NCBI GenBank assembly: GCA_003487805.1
Contig: DNNE01000021.1
Coordinates: 3,885-23,878, forward strand
Length of the DNA stretch: 19,994 nucleotides
DNA from: Blastocatellia bacterium
Lineage (GTDB): Bacteria > Acidobacteriota > Blastocatellia > Pyrinomonadales > Pyrinomonadaceae
Reading direction: 5' to 3'
Below the pieces are notes generated by a model, which had not been told where the DNA came from, searched no databases, and was given only the letters and a program-made list of their open reading frames with translations. Made by a program: the position numbers and the translations under genes. This document shows positions 1 through 7,735 of this stretch, piece after piece. Position 1 is the first letter of the stretch; every line of letters starts with the position of its first letter.

Positions 1-19
1 CCCCAGGCTTTATGCTGTC

Positions 20-35
20 GCCTGCTACCGCAGGC
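20..35. repeat. Short palindrome, copy of the hairpin found inside dapF
   Basis: A perfect 6-bp stem (GCCTGC/GCAGGC) encloses the loop TACC. Read on the minus strand it matches 15 of 16 bases of the hairpin inside dapF at 7891-7906, so the two are probably copies of one dispersed palindrome. It lies just upstream of the DUF445 gene. Whether it belongs to a larger element cannot be seen, because the window starts here. Confidence 0.55.
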
Positions 36-138
36 TCATTGGTCGTAACGCAAACGCTCGCGCAATATCGCGGAGAGCACCATCAATCCAACCACCTTCA
101 AAATCCTAATCAGCATTGCCATTATCGTCATCGCGACG

Positions 139-1683
139 GTGCACGGATACGGCGCGGCCTGGCTGGCGATCTGGATGTTGTTTCATCCCTACAAGCCGGT
201 GAAACTTTTTGGAATCACGATCTGGCCGCAGGGAATGATTCCGCGTCATCGGGCACGGCTGGCCCAGTCGATCGGCAACGCGGTTGGTAATGAACTCGTT
301 TCACAGGAGACGGTTTTTGACGCGCTCTTTGAAACCGGGTTCTTCAATCGCAAAATTGAGGGCTTCGTCCACTCTTACACAGATGAATTGCTTTCGACTG
401 TCCATCCTTCGCTGATCGAAGCGCTGCCACGCGAAGCGCGCGCGCCGGTTCTGGATACGATCTCGGCGCTGCAATACCGGCTCGCCGAACACATTGCTTC
501 AGTGCTGAAAAGCGATCAGACGGCCCAGGCGATTGAAACTTTCGTCGATCGTCAAATCGACAAATTGTTAGAGAGACGACTAGGCGAAACGATTAACGAA
601 GAGACGTTCGCAATCCTGCAATCGTTTGTTGCCGAGCGCTATCAATCATTTGTCAGCGCCGAACAATTCGAAAGTAAGGTCTATTCCTTTGTCAGCGATC
701 GCATCGATGATCTCACGCGCACCGACGCAACCCTGGCGGAAATGTTTTCGCCGGAGACGATCGCGTTAATCAAAGAGCGCATCGACCAGCAAGTGCCGCC
801 GATCGTGCATCACCTTGCGGACATCGCGGCCAGCAAGAACACCCGCCAACGCATTGGCGCGCTCATCAAACACGAAGTTGACGATTACTACGATCGCCTC
901 TCCTTCATCAAGAAGATTTTCATCTCGCGCGAGCGCATCTATTACGAGGTTGACGATCTGGTTAACAACCATTTGCCGCGGCGAGTGGAAGAATACCTGC
1001 GCGGCGACGCGTTTGCGCACGAAGCCACCCTGTTTCTGAATGCCACCATCGACAGCTTCATGCAGCGTCCGCTGAAAGATTTGATCGGTCAAATATCTTC
1101 GGACAACTTTGAAAACATCAAACACCAGGCGGCCTCGCGTTTCGTCGCTATGCTCAGAAGTCCGGAATTGGCCGGTTCGATCAATGTTTATATGGTCGAT
1201 GCGCTCGAACGGCTGCAACCACGCACGCTGCGCGAACTAATCGAAACGCTCAATCCGGATTCAGCCGCGCGCGTGAAAGCGTTCCTGACGAAGAGTCTGT
1301 TGACTGTCCTGGCGCGCGACGACACTGCCCAGACCATCAATGGAATTTTGAGTTCGCAGATTGAGCGGTTCTTAGTAACTCCAATCGGACGACTCGCCGA
1401 TCACATGCCCGCCGGCGCAATCGATAAGGCTTCGGCAGCGCTCACGGAAAAAATTGTAGCCGCCGCGCGCGAGCGCTTGCCGGCGGCGATTGCTGAATTC
1501 GATGTTGGCGGTTTAGTCCGACAGAAAGTTTCGGACTATCCGATCGAAAAGTTGGAAGCGCTGGTCCTATCGGTCGCGCAACATCATTTGAAGACGATCG
1601 AATTGTTTGGAGCTGTAATTGGATTTTGGATCGGCGTGGGCCAGGCGATCTATTTTTGGTTTACGTATGTTCCGAAGAGATGA
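139..1683 (+). CDS. DUF445 family membrane protein
   Basis: The N-terminus reads GYGAAWLAIWMLFHPYKP followed by a P-G-x-I-P segment, the hallmark opening of DUF445 (YheB/YjiN-like) proteins, whose biochemical role is not established. The long middle (about residues 40-480) is helical, repetitive and rich in charged residues. A second hydrophobic segment near the C-terminus (about 490-510, LFGAVIGFWIGVGQAIYFWF) fits the usual layout of one membrane segment at each end. The first conventional start in this open frame is GTG at 139, but it would cut off half of the first membrane helix. The frame is open from 49, and codons 82-138 encode NPTTFKILISIAIIVIATV, which completes that helix. The likely true start is therefore ATC at 82, behind GGAGAG at 72-77. 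Family assignment is firm; the start is inferred. Confidence 0.85.
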   Translation: MHGYGAAWLAIWMLFHPYKPVKLFGITIWPQGMIPRHRARLAQSIGNAVGNELVSQETVFDALFETGFFNRKIEGFVHSYTDELLSTVHPSLIEALPREARAPVLDTISALQYRLAEHIASVLKSDQTAQAIETFVDRQIDKLLERRLGETINEETFAILQSFVAERYQSFVSAEQFESKVYSFVSDRIDDLTRTDATLAEMFSPETIALIKERIDQQVPPIVHHLADIAASKNTRQRIGALIKHEVDDYYDRLSFIKKIFISRERIYYEVDDLVNNHLPRRVEEYLRGDAFAHEATLFLNATIDSFMQRPLKDLIGQISSDNFENIKHQAASRFVAMLRSPELAGSINVYMVDALERLQPRTLRELIETLNPDSAARVKAFLTKSLLTVLARDDTAQTINGILSSQIERFLVTPIGRLADHMPAGAIDKASAALTEKIVAAARERLPAAIAEFDVGGLVRQKVSDYPIEKLEALVLSVAQHHLKTIELFGAVIGFWIGVGQAIYFWFTYVPKR

Positions 1684-1734
1684 TGTAGCACAAGCTGTCA
1701 GCTTGTGTACGCAAACTAACAGTTTGCGCTACAT
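1683..1734. repeat. Double-hairpin intergenic element (type A)
   Basis: An outer 7-bp inverted repeat (ATGTAGC 1683-1689, GCTACAT 1728-1734) encloses two perfect 8-bp hairpins with 3-base loops: CACAAGCT/AGCTTGTG (1689-1707) and CGCAAACT/AGTTTGCG (1710-1728). It begins at the stop codon of the DUF445 gene. There is no T-run right after the stems, so a rho-independent terminator is less likely than a REP/MITE-like element. It could still end or stabilise transcripts. Confidence 0.85.
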
Positions 1735-1746
1735 AAAATTTTCCAG

Positions 1747-1775
1747 TTGACATTCAGCGCGTTAGATAATAAACA
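1747..1775 (+). promoter_or_regulatory. Possible promoter of the ferredoxin gene
   Basis: A consensus -35 hexamer TTGACA lies at 1747-1752, followed by an AT-rich stretch (TAATAAACA) at the right distance for a -10. The best 17-bp-spaced hexamer, TAAACA at 1770-1775, matches the sigma70 consensus only weakly. The assignment rests mainly on the -35 and the position. Confidence 0.3.
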
Positions 1776-1807
1776 TTTGTGTCTAATTTGAAAGGAGTCA
1801 TCTGCGA

Positions 1808-2107
1808 ATGACCTACGTTGTTGTTGAGATGTGCGTTGATTGTAAGTACACGGACTGCGCTGCGGTTTGTCCTGTCGAAGCTTTTCACGAGCTGAGCGAT
1901 CGCCTTTACATCAACGCTGATACCTGTATCGATTGCGACGCGTGCGTGCCTGAATGCCCGGTCGAAGCGATCTTTGCCGACAATAACGTGCCCGAGCAAT
2001 TTCAGCACTGGACCCAGATAAATATCGACGAAGCTCCGAAGTGGCCGGTGATCAGTCAAAAAATTCCCGCGCTGCATGGACCAGCCTGCAACGGCCCGGC
2101 CGAATAG
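1808..2107 (+). CDS. fdxA: 7Fe ferredoxin ([3Fe-4S][4Fe-4S])
   Basis: A 99-residue low-potential electron carrier resembling Azotobacter ferredoxin I/FdxA from the first residues (MTYVV) onward. Nine-ligand-type cysteine spacing is visible: C9, C12, C17, C21-P, then C40-x2-C43-x2-C46-x3-C50-P. By family analogy C9, C17 and C50 bind the 3Fe-4S cluster, and C21, C40, C43 and C46 bind the 4Fe-4S cluster. The free cysteine that follows the first CPV in Azotobacter FdI is alanine here. The start is well supported by AAAGGAG at 1791-1797, ten bases ahead of ATG. The gene appears monocistronic, with a terminator downstream. It probably serves general cytosolic redox reactions; no partner oxidoreductase is adjacent. 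Confidence 0.93.
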   Translation: MTYVVVEMCVDCKYTDCAAVCPVEAFHELSDRLYINADTCIDCDACVPECPVEAIFADNNVPEQFQHWTQINIDEAPKWPVISQKIPALHGPACNGPAE

Positions 2108-2136
2108 CGCGCCCATAAATCGCGTGCCTATACACG

Positions 2137-2172
2137 AACACGTCGCTCTTAATCGGGCGACGTGTTGTTTTT
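2137..2172 (+). terminator. Rho-independent terminator of the ferredoxin gene
   Basis: A perfect 10-bp stem (AACACGTCGC 2137-2146, GCGACGTGTT 2157-2166) with a 10-base loop is followed by a run of five T (2168-2172). It lies 30 bases after the ferredoxin stop codon and in front of the convergent gene, so it probably ends transcription of fdxA. Confidence 0.85.
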
Positions 2173-2194
2173 GCGATTGATGCCGGCCTGAATT

Positions 2195-2812
2195 TTAGTC
2201 GAAGTGTTCTTCGAAGCCTTCGATCGCTTCTCGTAGTATCCGTTGAGCGTCTTCCGAACCGAACTCAGTTGCTTGCCGTTCCAACGCCTGGCGCGCAATC
2301 ATCGCATCGACGGGATCGCGCAGCACCGCCGCCAACAATGACGTCGGCAGTTGAGTCAGGGCTTCGTGGGCCAACGCCCTCACAATGACATGGTTGGCTC
2401 GCGCCAGTTCGCAGAGTTCGCTGGGGGCGAGCCGTTCCGGCAGCAGTTCGGCCAAAGCATCGACTTGCGCGTAATTGTTTCGTTGATGCGCGCGTACGAT
2501 CAACTGCGCGAAAACTTCCGCCGACTGCGTCTGTTGACTCAGCACATTCGCGCAGGCGTCGGCGAGCCGCCGCGCCTCGCGCGCGCCTTCCCGGCCGGCT
2601 AAAATTTCGGTTTGTTGCGCGTGATCGTCGAGGGCCGCCAGCAATTGGCTCAGTTCCTGATCGGCCCGCGGATCGTACGGCGCCGAGCGCGGAACCTGTG
2701 GCGCCGAGCCTGAACCGGCTGACTGCCAGGCATTCTCAACCAGGTTTCGTGTCGTCGTGCGCAAATGATTCCAGACATTCGCGACTCTCGGACCAAATTC
2801 TTCAATCATCAT
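2195..2812 (-). CDS. Conserved-looking hypothetical protein, helical
   Basis: A 205-residue protein not recognised as any family. It has no signal peptide and no membrane segment. After an N-terminal helix (MMIEEFGPRVANVWNHL) comes a short low-complexity linker rich in Ser, Gly, Ala and Pro (about 30-45). The rest is Ala/Leu/Glu/Gln-rich and strongly helical, including a stretch around residues 130-165 that resembles a HEAT-like helix pair (ELCELARANHVIVRALAHEA). The frame is open across the whole length with codon use like its neighbours, which supports a real gene. It is convergent with the ferredoxin gene and divergent from the Trm112-like gene. Start ATG 2812 has no strong Shine-Dalgarno; ATG 2809 is an equal alternative. 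Confidence 0.7.
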   Translation of the reverse strand: MMIEEFGPRVANVWNHLRTTTRNLVENAWQSAGSGSAPQVPRSAPYDPRADQELSQLLAALDDHAQQTEILAGREGAREARRLADACANVLSQQTQSAEVFAQLIVRAHQRNNYAQVDALAELLPERLAPSELCELARANHVIVRALAHEALTQLPTSLLAAVLRDPVDAMIARQALERQATEFGSEDAQRILREAIEGFEEHFD

Positions 2813-2922
2813 AAGAAATTCTTGGGTCTATGATCGCTTTAATTCCGCCATTGTTTTCCGGCAGCGCGATTGTACACCATGCGCTACGAGAAATCTGATA
2901 ATGCTGCTAAGCTTACTCACCG

Positions 2923-2941
2923 CGCGCGTCTCAAACGCGCG
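2923..2941 (+). promoter_or_regulatory. GC-rich hairpin in the leader of the Trm112-like gene
   Basis: A perfect 7-bp stem (CGCGCGT/ACGCGCG) with the 5-base loop CTCAA ends 19 bases before the ATG at 2961 and just ahead of the GAGGAA ribosome-binding site. It may influence translation or RNA stability. It could also be chance in GC-rich DNA. Confidence 0.35.
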
Positions 2942-2960
2942 AAATATTGAGGAATCAGTG

Positions 2961-3131
2961 ATGCCAATTAGCGAGCAATTACTCGAAATTCTGGTTTGTC
3001 CGGCGTGTCGCGCCAAAGTTGACTTGAAACCCGACGGCAGCGCGTTGAAATGCGTCGAGTGCAAGCGTGTTTATCCGATTCGCGATGATATTCCCGTGAT
3101 GTTGATCGACGAAGCGACGATCGAAAGATGA
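2961..3131 (+). CDS. Trm112-like zinc-binding protein (YcaR/UPF0434 family)
   Basis: A 56-residue protein with the family pattern: an N-terminal LLEILVCPAC, a second Cys pair (CVEC) and the tail YPIRDDIPVMLIDEA. Bacterial members are about 60 residues; archaeal and eukaryotic Trm112 activates methyltransferases, but the bacterial role is not settled. An upstream in-frame ATG at 2901 would add 20 non-conserved residues. ATG 2961 is preferred because GAGGAA (2949-2954) precedes it and the product then matches family length. Its stop overlaps the glycosyltransferase start (ATGA), implying translational coupling. A similar small gene often sits beside lipopolysaccharide genes (lpxK in E. coli), which agrees with this setting. 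Confidence 0.88.
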   Translation: MPISEQLLEILVCPACRAKVDLKPDGSALKCVECKRVYPIRDDIPVMLIDEATIER

Positions 3132-4273
3132 ACAGCCTGCGACAAATAATTGAGTCGTCGCCGAGCGCTCGGCATCTCAGCCTGGCGCACGCTTTTGAAA
3201 GCGAGGCGGCACAGCCTCTCGCGCCTGCGCGTTGGGACTGGTCCAGCGTTCGTAAGCTGCTGGTGATCCGGTTGCGATCGATCGGAGACACCGTGCTGAC
3301 CACTCCTTCACTGGTCGCGTTGCGACGGTTCCTGCCGCACACCAGCATCGATATTTTGTTGGAAGACTGGGTGGTCCCGGTTTTGGATGGATCGCCGCTG
3401 GTCGATCGGGTTATTTCGATTCCGCGCCACAGCAACGCGGCGCGCGCGCGGATCGCGCGCGAGCTGCATCGCACTGGCTATGATGTTGTTTACAACCTGC
3501 ACGGCGGAACGACTGCGACCTTTCTGGCGCGCGCCAGCGGCGCAAGACAACGCGTGGGATACGCTCATTATCAATACGCGCGGCTGCACAATCACGTTGC
3601 GCCTTCGCCGCAGGAGATTTGGTCGCGCCCGACTTTGCATTCTGCCGAGCAGCAACTGGCGCTGATCGGTTGGACTGGCGTGCCGGTAAGCGATCGGCCG
3701 GCGACGAAGTTGGCGGTCACCGAAAAGGCCGCGCGATCGGTTGCCGCAAGACTTGCGGCGCAAAAGATCGACAGGGAACCAGTGGCCCTGATTCATCCGG
3801 CGGCGGCGTTTGAAACGAAGCAATGGCCCTCTGAGAATTTTGCGCGCGTGATAGACGAGGTTGCGGCGCGCGGCCTAACACCAGTCGTTATCGTGGCCCC
3901 CAAAGAAAAGCAGGTGCTTGACTCTGTGGTCCAACAATCGTCAGCGCGCGTGATTGGATTTACCGATCTAAGTTTGCCCGAAGTAACGGCGCTGGCGGCG
4001 CGCGCGCAGCTATTCGTCGGCAACGATAGCGGCATAGCACATATGGCCGCGGCCGTGAATACACCATGCGTCGTTGTTTTCGGATCATCAAATGTGGCGC
4101 ATTGGCGGCCGTGGACCACGAACAAGAATGAAGTCGTGCGCGAAGAGATGAAGTGCCAGCCATGTCACGGTTACTTCTGCGCTGAGTTTGAAACGCCGCA
4201 ATGCATTCTTCGCATTCCTGTCGAACGCGTCGTGGCGGCAATCGATCGGTTGATGAGAGAAACAGTCCTTTAG
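3128..4273 (+). CDS. Glycosyltransferase family 9 (ADP-heptose:LPS heptosyltransferase-like)
   Basis: A 381-residue GT9 enzyme that would transfer ADP-activated heptose to a lipopolysaccharide core at the inner face of the cytoplasmic membrane. The N-terminal Rossmann half opens with KLLVIRLRSIGDTVLTTPSL (from about residue 42). The C-terminal half carries the sugar-nucleotide site LIHPAAAFETKQWP, with NDSG at 299-302 followed by IAHMAAAVNTPCVVVFG, both typical of WaaC/WaaF/RfaQ enzymes. A cysteine-rich C-terminal patch (CQPCHGYFC) is common in WaaQ/OpsX-like members. It overlaps the preceding gene by 4 bp and is followed 27 bp later by the heptose kinase, so it is very likely in one operon with the supplier of its donor pathway. 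The exact acceptor cannot be told from sequence. Confidence 0.92.
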   Translation: MNSLRQIIESSPSARHLSLAHAFESEAAQPLAPARWDWSSVRKLLVIRLRSIGDTVLTTPSLVALRRFLPHTSIDILLEDWVVPVLDGSPLVDRVISIPRHSNAARARIARELHRTGYDVVYNLHGGTTATFLARASGARQRVGYAHYQYARLHNHVAPSPQEIWSRPTLHSAEQQLALIGWTGVPVSDRPATKLAVTEKAARSVAARLAAQKIDREPVALIHPAAAFETKQWPSENFARVIDEVAARGLTPVVIVAPKEKQVLDSVVQQSSARVIGFTDLSLPEVTALAARAQLFVGNDSGIAHMAAAVNTPCVVVFGSSNVAHWRPWTTNKNEVVREEMKCQPCHGYFCAEFETPQCILRIPVERVVAAIDRLMRETVL

Positions 4274-4300
4274 TGAATCGCCGCTGGCGGCGCGAATGCC

Positions 4301-5287
4301 TTGCTCACCCTGGATAAAAAAAGAGCCGAAGAGATCCTTACACGCGCGCGCGCGTGCCGCATCGTGATCGTGGGCGATGTGATGCTCGACGAGTTTATCT
4401 GGGGCGACGTCACCAGAATTTCTCCGGAGGCGCCGGTGCCGGTGGTTAACATCCAGCGCGAATCGACGCGACTTGGCGGCGCGGCCAATGTGCTGGCGAA
4501 CGTGACCGCGCTCGGCGCGCAGGCGACTGTAATCGGCGTGGTTGGCAACGATTCCGCGGCTGAGAAGCTTCGCGGCGCGCTGCGCCAGAACGGAAGCGTG
4601 CAAACTGATGAGACTTTGGTTTGCGACGACCAGCGTCCGACCACCACCAAGACCAGAATCATTGCACAGCAGCAAATGATCGTGCGCGCAGATCGCGAGC
4701 ATCGCGGTCAGGTCAGCGGCCAGATCGAAGCTCAGGTGATTCGCGCCGCGAAGGACGCGATCGAAAACGCGGAGGCGCTGGTTATTTCGGATTACGACAA
4801 AGGCGTGGTGACCGCCCGGATACTTTCTGAAATCCTGCCGCTGGCACACAGACGTATTCCGGTGCTGGTCGATCCGAAAATTCGAAACTTTGACGCATAT
4901 CGTCCGGCCACGCTGGTCACGCCTAATCATCATGAGGCGCTGCGGCTGACGAATTCCGAAGAAGATTCAGATGAAGGGTTGCACGCCGCGGCCCAAAAGA
5001 TTCGGGCGCGTCTGGCCTGCGACGCGGTGCTCGTGACTCGCGGCGATCGTGGCATGATGTTGGTTGAAGGCGATCGCGATCCCGTCTTTGTGGAAACCGT
5101 GGCCCGCGAAGTATTCGACGTGACCGGGGCGGGCGACACCGTGATTGCGACCCTGGCAGCGGCAATGGCCGCCGGCGCATCAATGACTGAGGCGGCTGTG
5201 CTGGCGAATCACGCGGCCGGAATCGTCGTTGGTAAACTGGGCACGGCTACGGCGAGCGCCGCAGAAATTCTTGGTTCGTTCGAGTGA
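4301..5287 (+). CDS. hldA: D-glycero-beta-D-manno-heptose-7-phosphate kinase (RfaE1/HldA type)
   Basis: A PfkB/ribokinase-fold kinase of 328 residues that phosphorylates heptose-7-phosphate at C1 in ADP-heptose synthesis. Signatures are IVIVGDVMLDEFIWGDV near the N-terminus, RISPEAPVPVV, RLGGAANVLANV (substrate site) and VTGAGDT, with GAGD at 276-279 and D279 the expected catalytic base. Only the kinase half is present; the cytidylyl/adenylyltransferase half (RfaE2/HldC) of the fused E. coli HldE is missing, so a separate hldC must exist elsewhere. The frame opens after a TGA at 4274, so the start is TTG 4301 or CTG 4310; ATG 4296 is out of frame. TTG gives the typical MLTLDKKRAEEIL opening. 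No clear Shine-Dalgarno is visible; a small stem (CGCCG/CGGCG, 4279-4292) sits just upstream. Confidence 0.93.
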   Translation: MLTLDKKRAEEILTRARACRIVIVGDVMLDEFIWGDVTRISPEAPVPVVNIQRESTRLGGAANVLANVTALGAQATVIGVVGNDSAAEKLRGALRQNGSVQTDETLVCDDQRPTTTKTRIIAQQQMIVRADREHRGQVSGQIEAQVIRAAKDAIENAEALVISDYDKGVVTARILSEILPLAHRRIPVLVDPKIRNFDAYRPATLVTPNHHEALRLTNSEEDSDEGLHAAAQKIRARLACDAVLVTRGDRGMMLVEGDRDPVFVETVAREVFDVTGAGDTVIATLAAAMAAGASMTEAAVLANHAAGIVVGKLGTATASAAEILGSFE

Positions 5288-5291
5288 TTTC

Positions 5292-6953
5292 ATGAAAAAG
5301 ACTAGCAGAAGAAATTGGTTTGTCGTCACGGCTTCGGTGTGTCTGCTCGCCATCGCCATTGAATTCTCGTTTACTTCCGTTCCAGTCCAGGCGCAAGCGC
5401 CGACCGCTACCACCAGCTCAAGATCCGTTATTCCTGCTCCTAAAGCTCCGGCAACGCTCGCTGAACTGCGATCGCGAATCGAAGAGATTTGCCGTCAGCC
5501 GGCGCTCGAACCCGGCTTCTTCGCACTTAAGATCGTTTCACTTGATAGTGGCCAGACGATCTTTGAGCAGAGCGCAAATAAATTTGTGCGGCCGGCTTCG
5601 AACATGAAGCTCTATACAGTGGCGACGGCGTTTGATCGGTTGACGCCGGACTTTCATTTCATTACTTCGGTTTATGCGAAAGAAAAACTTGAAGATGGAA
5701 AAATAAAAGGCGATCTGATCATCTATGGCCGGGGTGATCCGTCCATCGCCGCGCGCTTCAATAACGGCGATTACTTCAAAGGCATCAATGACCTTGCCGA
5801 TCGGATCGTCGCTGCCGGAGTGAAACGAGTCAAAGGCGATCTCGTCGGTGATGAAAGTTACTTCAACGGATCGCCGGTTGGCAGTGGCTGGGAATGGGAA
5901 GATTTGACCTGGTCCTACGGCGCGCAAATCAGCGCGCTCACAATCAATGACAACGCGATCGATTTGAACATTAAGCCGGGCGCGACTGTGGGCGCGCCGG
6001 TGACGATCGTCACCGGCCCACCGAACGCATCGTTTATCACGATCGAGAATCGGGCCACGACCACCCCGAAGGGATTGAAAAATGATTTACAAATCTATCG
6101 CGGGCTGGGCGCCAACACACTGGAACTTTCCGGCACTTTGCCGCTGGGCGATGCCGGATTTGTTGGCGGCGTAGCGATTCCCGATCCGGCGCTGGCGTTC
6201 GTTTCCATGTTGCGCGATGCGTTGATTAAGCGCGGCGTGAAGATCGAAGGACGATTGCGAACGGTTAATGCTCGGTCCGGTGTCAGTGTCTTCCCGCGCA
6301 CTCCGCCCGGATTCGCTAGTGGTTCCATAGCGCAGTTCCCCATCGAAGTTGCGAGTTTGCAATCGCCACCTTTTAGAGAAATCGCGGCTCATACTCTAAA
6401 GCCTAGTCAGAACCAATACACGGAACTGATTCTGCGGACACTTGGTCGAAATCCCCAAGTCCTGGACCCTTCTGGCAACACGCGACCGTTAGCCGGGGAT
6501 GCGCGAGGTGCGTTAGACGATGAAGAGGCAGGATTACAAATGGTAAGAGCCTTTCTGCGTCAGGCAGGCATCGGCGAAAACGACGTCGCGCTTAACGATG
6601 GCTCCGGATTGTCGCGCAACGATTTGATCACGGCGAACACGACGGTGCAATTGTTGACGTTCATGTCCAGGCACAAGTACTTCGCGCAGTTCCGCGACGC
6701 GCTGCCGATCGCCGGAGTCGACGGCACGTTGCGCACGCGCATGCGCGGGACGCCGGCGGAAGGAAATGTGCGGGCCAAAACCGGATCGCTGAGTTCCGTC
6801 GCCTCCTTATCTGGTTATGTCACGACCGCGGCGGGCGAGCATCTGGTGTTCTCAATGATGCTGAACAACTATCCGGATGCGGCGGCTGTGCGACGTGATT
6901 CGATGGATGCGATCGCGATTTTGCTGGCGTCGTTTGCGGGGAAGACGCAGTAA
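5292..6953 (+). CDS. dacB: D-alanyl-D-alanine carboxypeptidase/endopeptidase (PBP4, peptidase S13)
   Basis: A 553-residue periplasmic penicillin-binding protein that trims D-Ala from peptidoglycan stems and cuts cross-links. The three active-site motifs are in order: SNMK at 103-106 (nucleophile S103, K106), SRN at 441-443 in DGSGLSRND, and KTG at 496-498. A signal peptide (MKKTSRRNWF, hydrophobic stretch, AQA then AP near residue 36) directs export. The large insertion between motifs one and two is typical of class C PBP4. ATG 5292 starts 4 bp after the kinase stop codon; the frame is open upstream to 5229, but those residues lie ahead of the signal peptide and inside the kinase gene. Tight spacing makes it the last gene of the envelope operon. 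Confidence 0.93.
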   Translation: MKKTSRRNWFVVTASVCLLAIAIEFSFTSVPVQAQAPTATTSSRSVIPAPKAPATLAELRSRIEEICRQPALEPGFFALKIVSLDSGQTIFEQSANKFVRPASNMKLYTVATAFDRLTPDFHFITSVYAKEKLEDGKIKGDLIIYGRGDPSIAARFNNGDYFKGINDLADRIVAAGVKRVKGDLVGDESYFNGSPVGSGWEWEDLTWSYGAQISALTINDNAIDLNIKPGATVGAPVTIVTGPPNASFITIENRATTTPKGLKNDLQIYRGLGANTLELSGTLPLGDAGFVGGVAIPDPALAFVSMLRDALIKRGVKIEGRLRTVNARSGVSVFPRTPPGFASGSIAQFPIEVASLQSPPFREIAAHTLKPSQNQYTELILRTLGRNPQVLDPSGNTRPLAGDARGALDDEEAGLQMVRAFLRQAGIGENDVALNDGSGLSRNDLITANTTVQLLTFMSRHKYFAQFRDALPIAGVDGTLRTRMRGTPAEGNVRAKTGSLSSVASLSGYVTTAAGEHLVFSMMLNNYPDAAAVRRDSMDAIAILLASFAGKTQ

Positions 6954-6995
6954 GCACGGCGCGGGCATGGTCGATCGACGAAGTCGCACAACAGA

Positions 6996-7062
6996 TTCGT
7001 GTGAATTCGTGGTTAGGCTTTTTTATACAGGCGATCGATACGAGACCACGAAATCACACTAA
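6996..7062. repeat. Inverted-repeat intergenic element (type B)
   Basis: Two arms of 19 bases (6996-7014 and 7044-7062) pair at 16 of 19 positions. Their shared core resembles GTGTGAATTCGTGGT. They enclose a 29-base loop containing six consecutive T (7019-7024). The rest of the 156-bp gap between dacB and the DinB-family gene shows no other clear feature except the ribosome-binding site before 7110. It could serve as a terminator for dacB or be a dispersed repeat. Confidence 0.7.
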
Positions 7063-7109
7063 ATGCGGCTCGTGACTTTGTTTCAAGCGCCGAGAGGGGA
7101 AGAAAACTG

Positions 7110-7622
7110 ATGTCACTCGAAAGCGTCATCGAAGGTTGGAGAGAAGTTCGCAACGGTTTGATCGACGAAGCCAACCAGGTTCCCGCCGATAAATTCTCGT
7201 TTCAACCAACTCCGGACACGAGGTCGGTCAAACAGCTTCTGCAGCACCTGGTCGAATCGCAGAAGTTCCTGATCGGCGAGGCTTGCCGGCCCGACACGAA
7301 CCTGATGCGCGGTTCTTTTGCAGACAACATTAAGCAGTACGCTCCCCACGTTCGCGATGTTGACGATAAGGATGAGTTACTCAACCTGTTGCAGGCCAGC
7401 ATGGATGACGCTGCGTCGCAGTTGGCATCAGCAGCGGATGAAATGAAGAACACCATGAAGCGCTTCGACGGCAAAGAGATGCCAAAGCTCGCCTTCATGT
7501 CATTTGCGATTGCGCACGAGATGTATCATCGCGGGCAACTGACTGTGTACGAGCGCTTGCTCAACATTGAGCCGGTATTAACTCAGCGCTTTCGGAAAGC
7601 GTTTGGCGAATCGCCTCCGTAA
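7110..7622 (+). CDS. DinB family protein (putative metal-dependent enzyme)
   Basis: A 170-residue four-helix-bundle protein of the DinB/YfiT superfamily. The metal triad is visible: H46 in KQLLQHLVES, and H136 and H140 in the C-terminal AHEMYHRGQL. Family members include thiol transferases (bacillithiol, mycothiol) and DNA-damage-induced proteins of unknown role, so the substrate cannot be assigned. ATG 7110 is supported by AGGGGA at 7095-7100. It stands alone between repeats B and C, with the stop codon touching repeat C. Family assignment is firm, function open. Confidence 0.88.
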   Translation: MSLESVIEGWREVRNGLIDEANQVPADKFSFQPTPDTRSVKQLLQHLVESQKFLIGEACRPDTNLMRGSFADNIKQYAPHVRDVDDKDELLNLLQASMDDAASQLASAADEMKNTMKRFDGKEMPKLAFMSFAIAHEMYHRGQLTVYERLLNIEPVLTQRFRKAFGESPP

Positions 7623-7735
7623 TTTGGAGTGCGGCGGCAAGCGTAGCGCGACGCCGCTTTGGATCTCTCAACCTGACGGACATCACAACGATTAAAAGCG
7701 CCGTCGCCGCTTCGCTCTGCCGGCGCACTCCAAAT
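7622..7735. repeat. MITE-like element with 12-bp terminal inverted repeats and two hairpins (type C)
   Basis: Perfect 12-bp terminal inverted repeats (ATTTGGAGTGCG 7622-7633, CGCACTCCAAAT 7724-7735) bound a 114-bp unit. Similarity between the arms continues inward for about 40 bases with small gaps. Each arm is itself a hairpin: GCGGCG/CGCCGC (7631-7657) and GCGCCG/CGGCGC (7698-7726). A non-palindromic centre of about 40 bases lies between. The element starts on the last base of the DinB-gene stop codon and ends directly before the dapF ATG. It has no coding capacity, so it would depend on an enzyme elsewhere to move. Confidence 0.85.

Noticed and set aside
12..290. Plus-strand frame of 92 codons overlapping the DUF445 start
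   Set aside because: It overlaps the DUF445 N-terminus in another frame, has low-complexity His/Arg-rich content and covers a palindrome; no support as a gene.
766..1218. Minus-strand frame of 150 codons opposite the DUF445 gene
   Set aside because: The DUF445 frame is supported by family motifs over its full length, so this is an antisense shadow.
2968..3474. Minus-strand frame of 168 codons across the Trm112-like and glycosyltransferase genes
   Set aside because: It spans two real plus-strand genes and is Arg/Ser-rich without motifs.
4296..4298. ATG just before the heptose kinase as its start
   Set aside because: It is out of frame with the kinase; the kinase frame offers only TTG 4301 or CTG 4310 after the TGA at 4274.
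4088..4933. Long minus-strand open frame (281 codons) opposite the glycosyltransferase and heptose kinase genes
   Set aside because: The plus strand carries two clear family proteins here. The minus translation is Arg/His-rich, has no recognisable domain and no ribosome-binding site, as expected of antisense frames in GC-rich genes.
7622..7735. Reading element C as a simple bidirectional terminator
   Set aside because: Perfect 12-bp terminal repeats at both ends with a non-palindromic centre and no T-run fit a small mobile-type repeat better.
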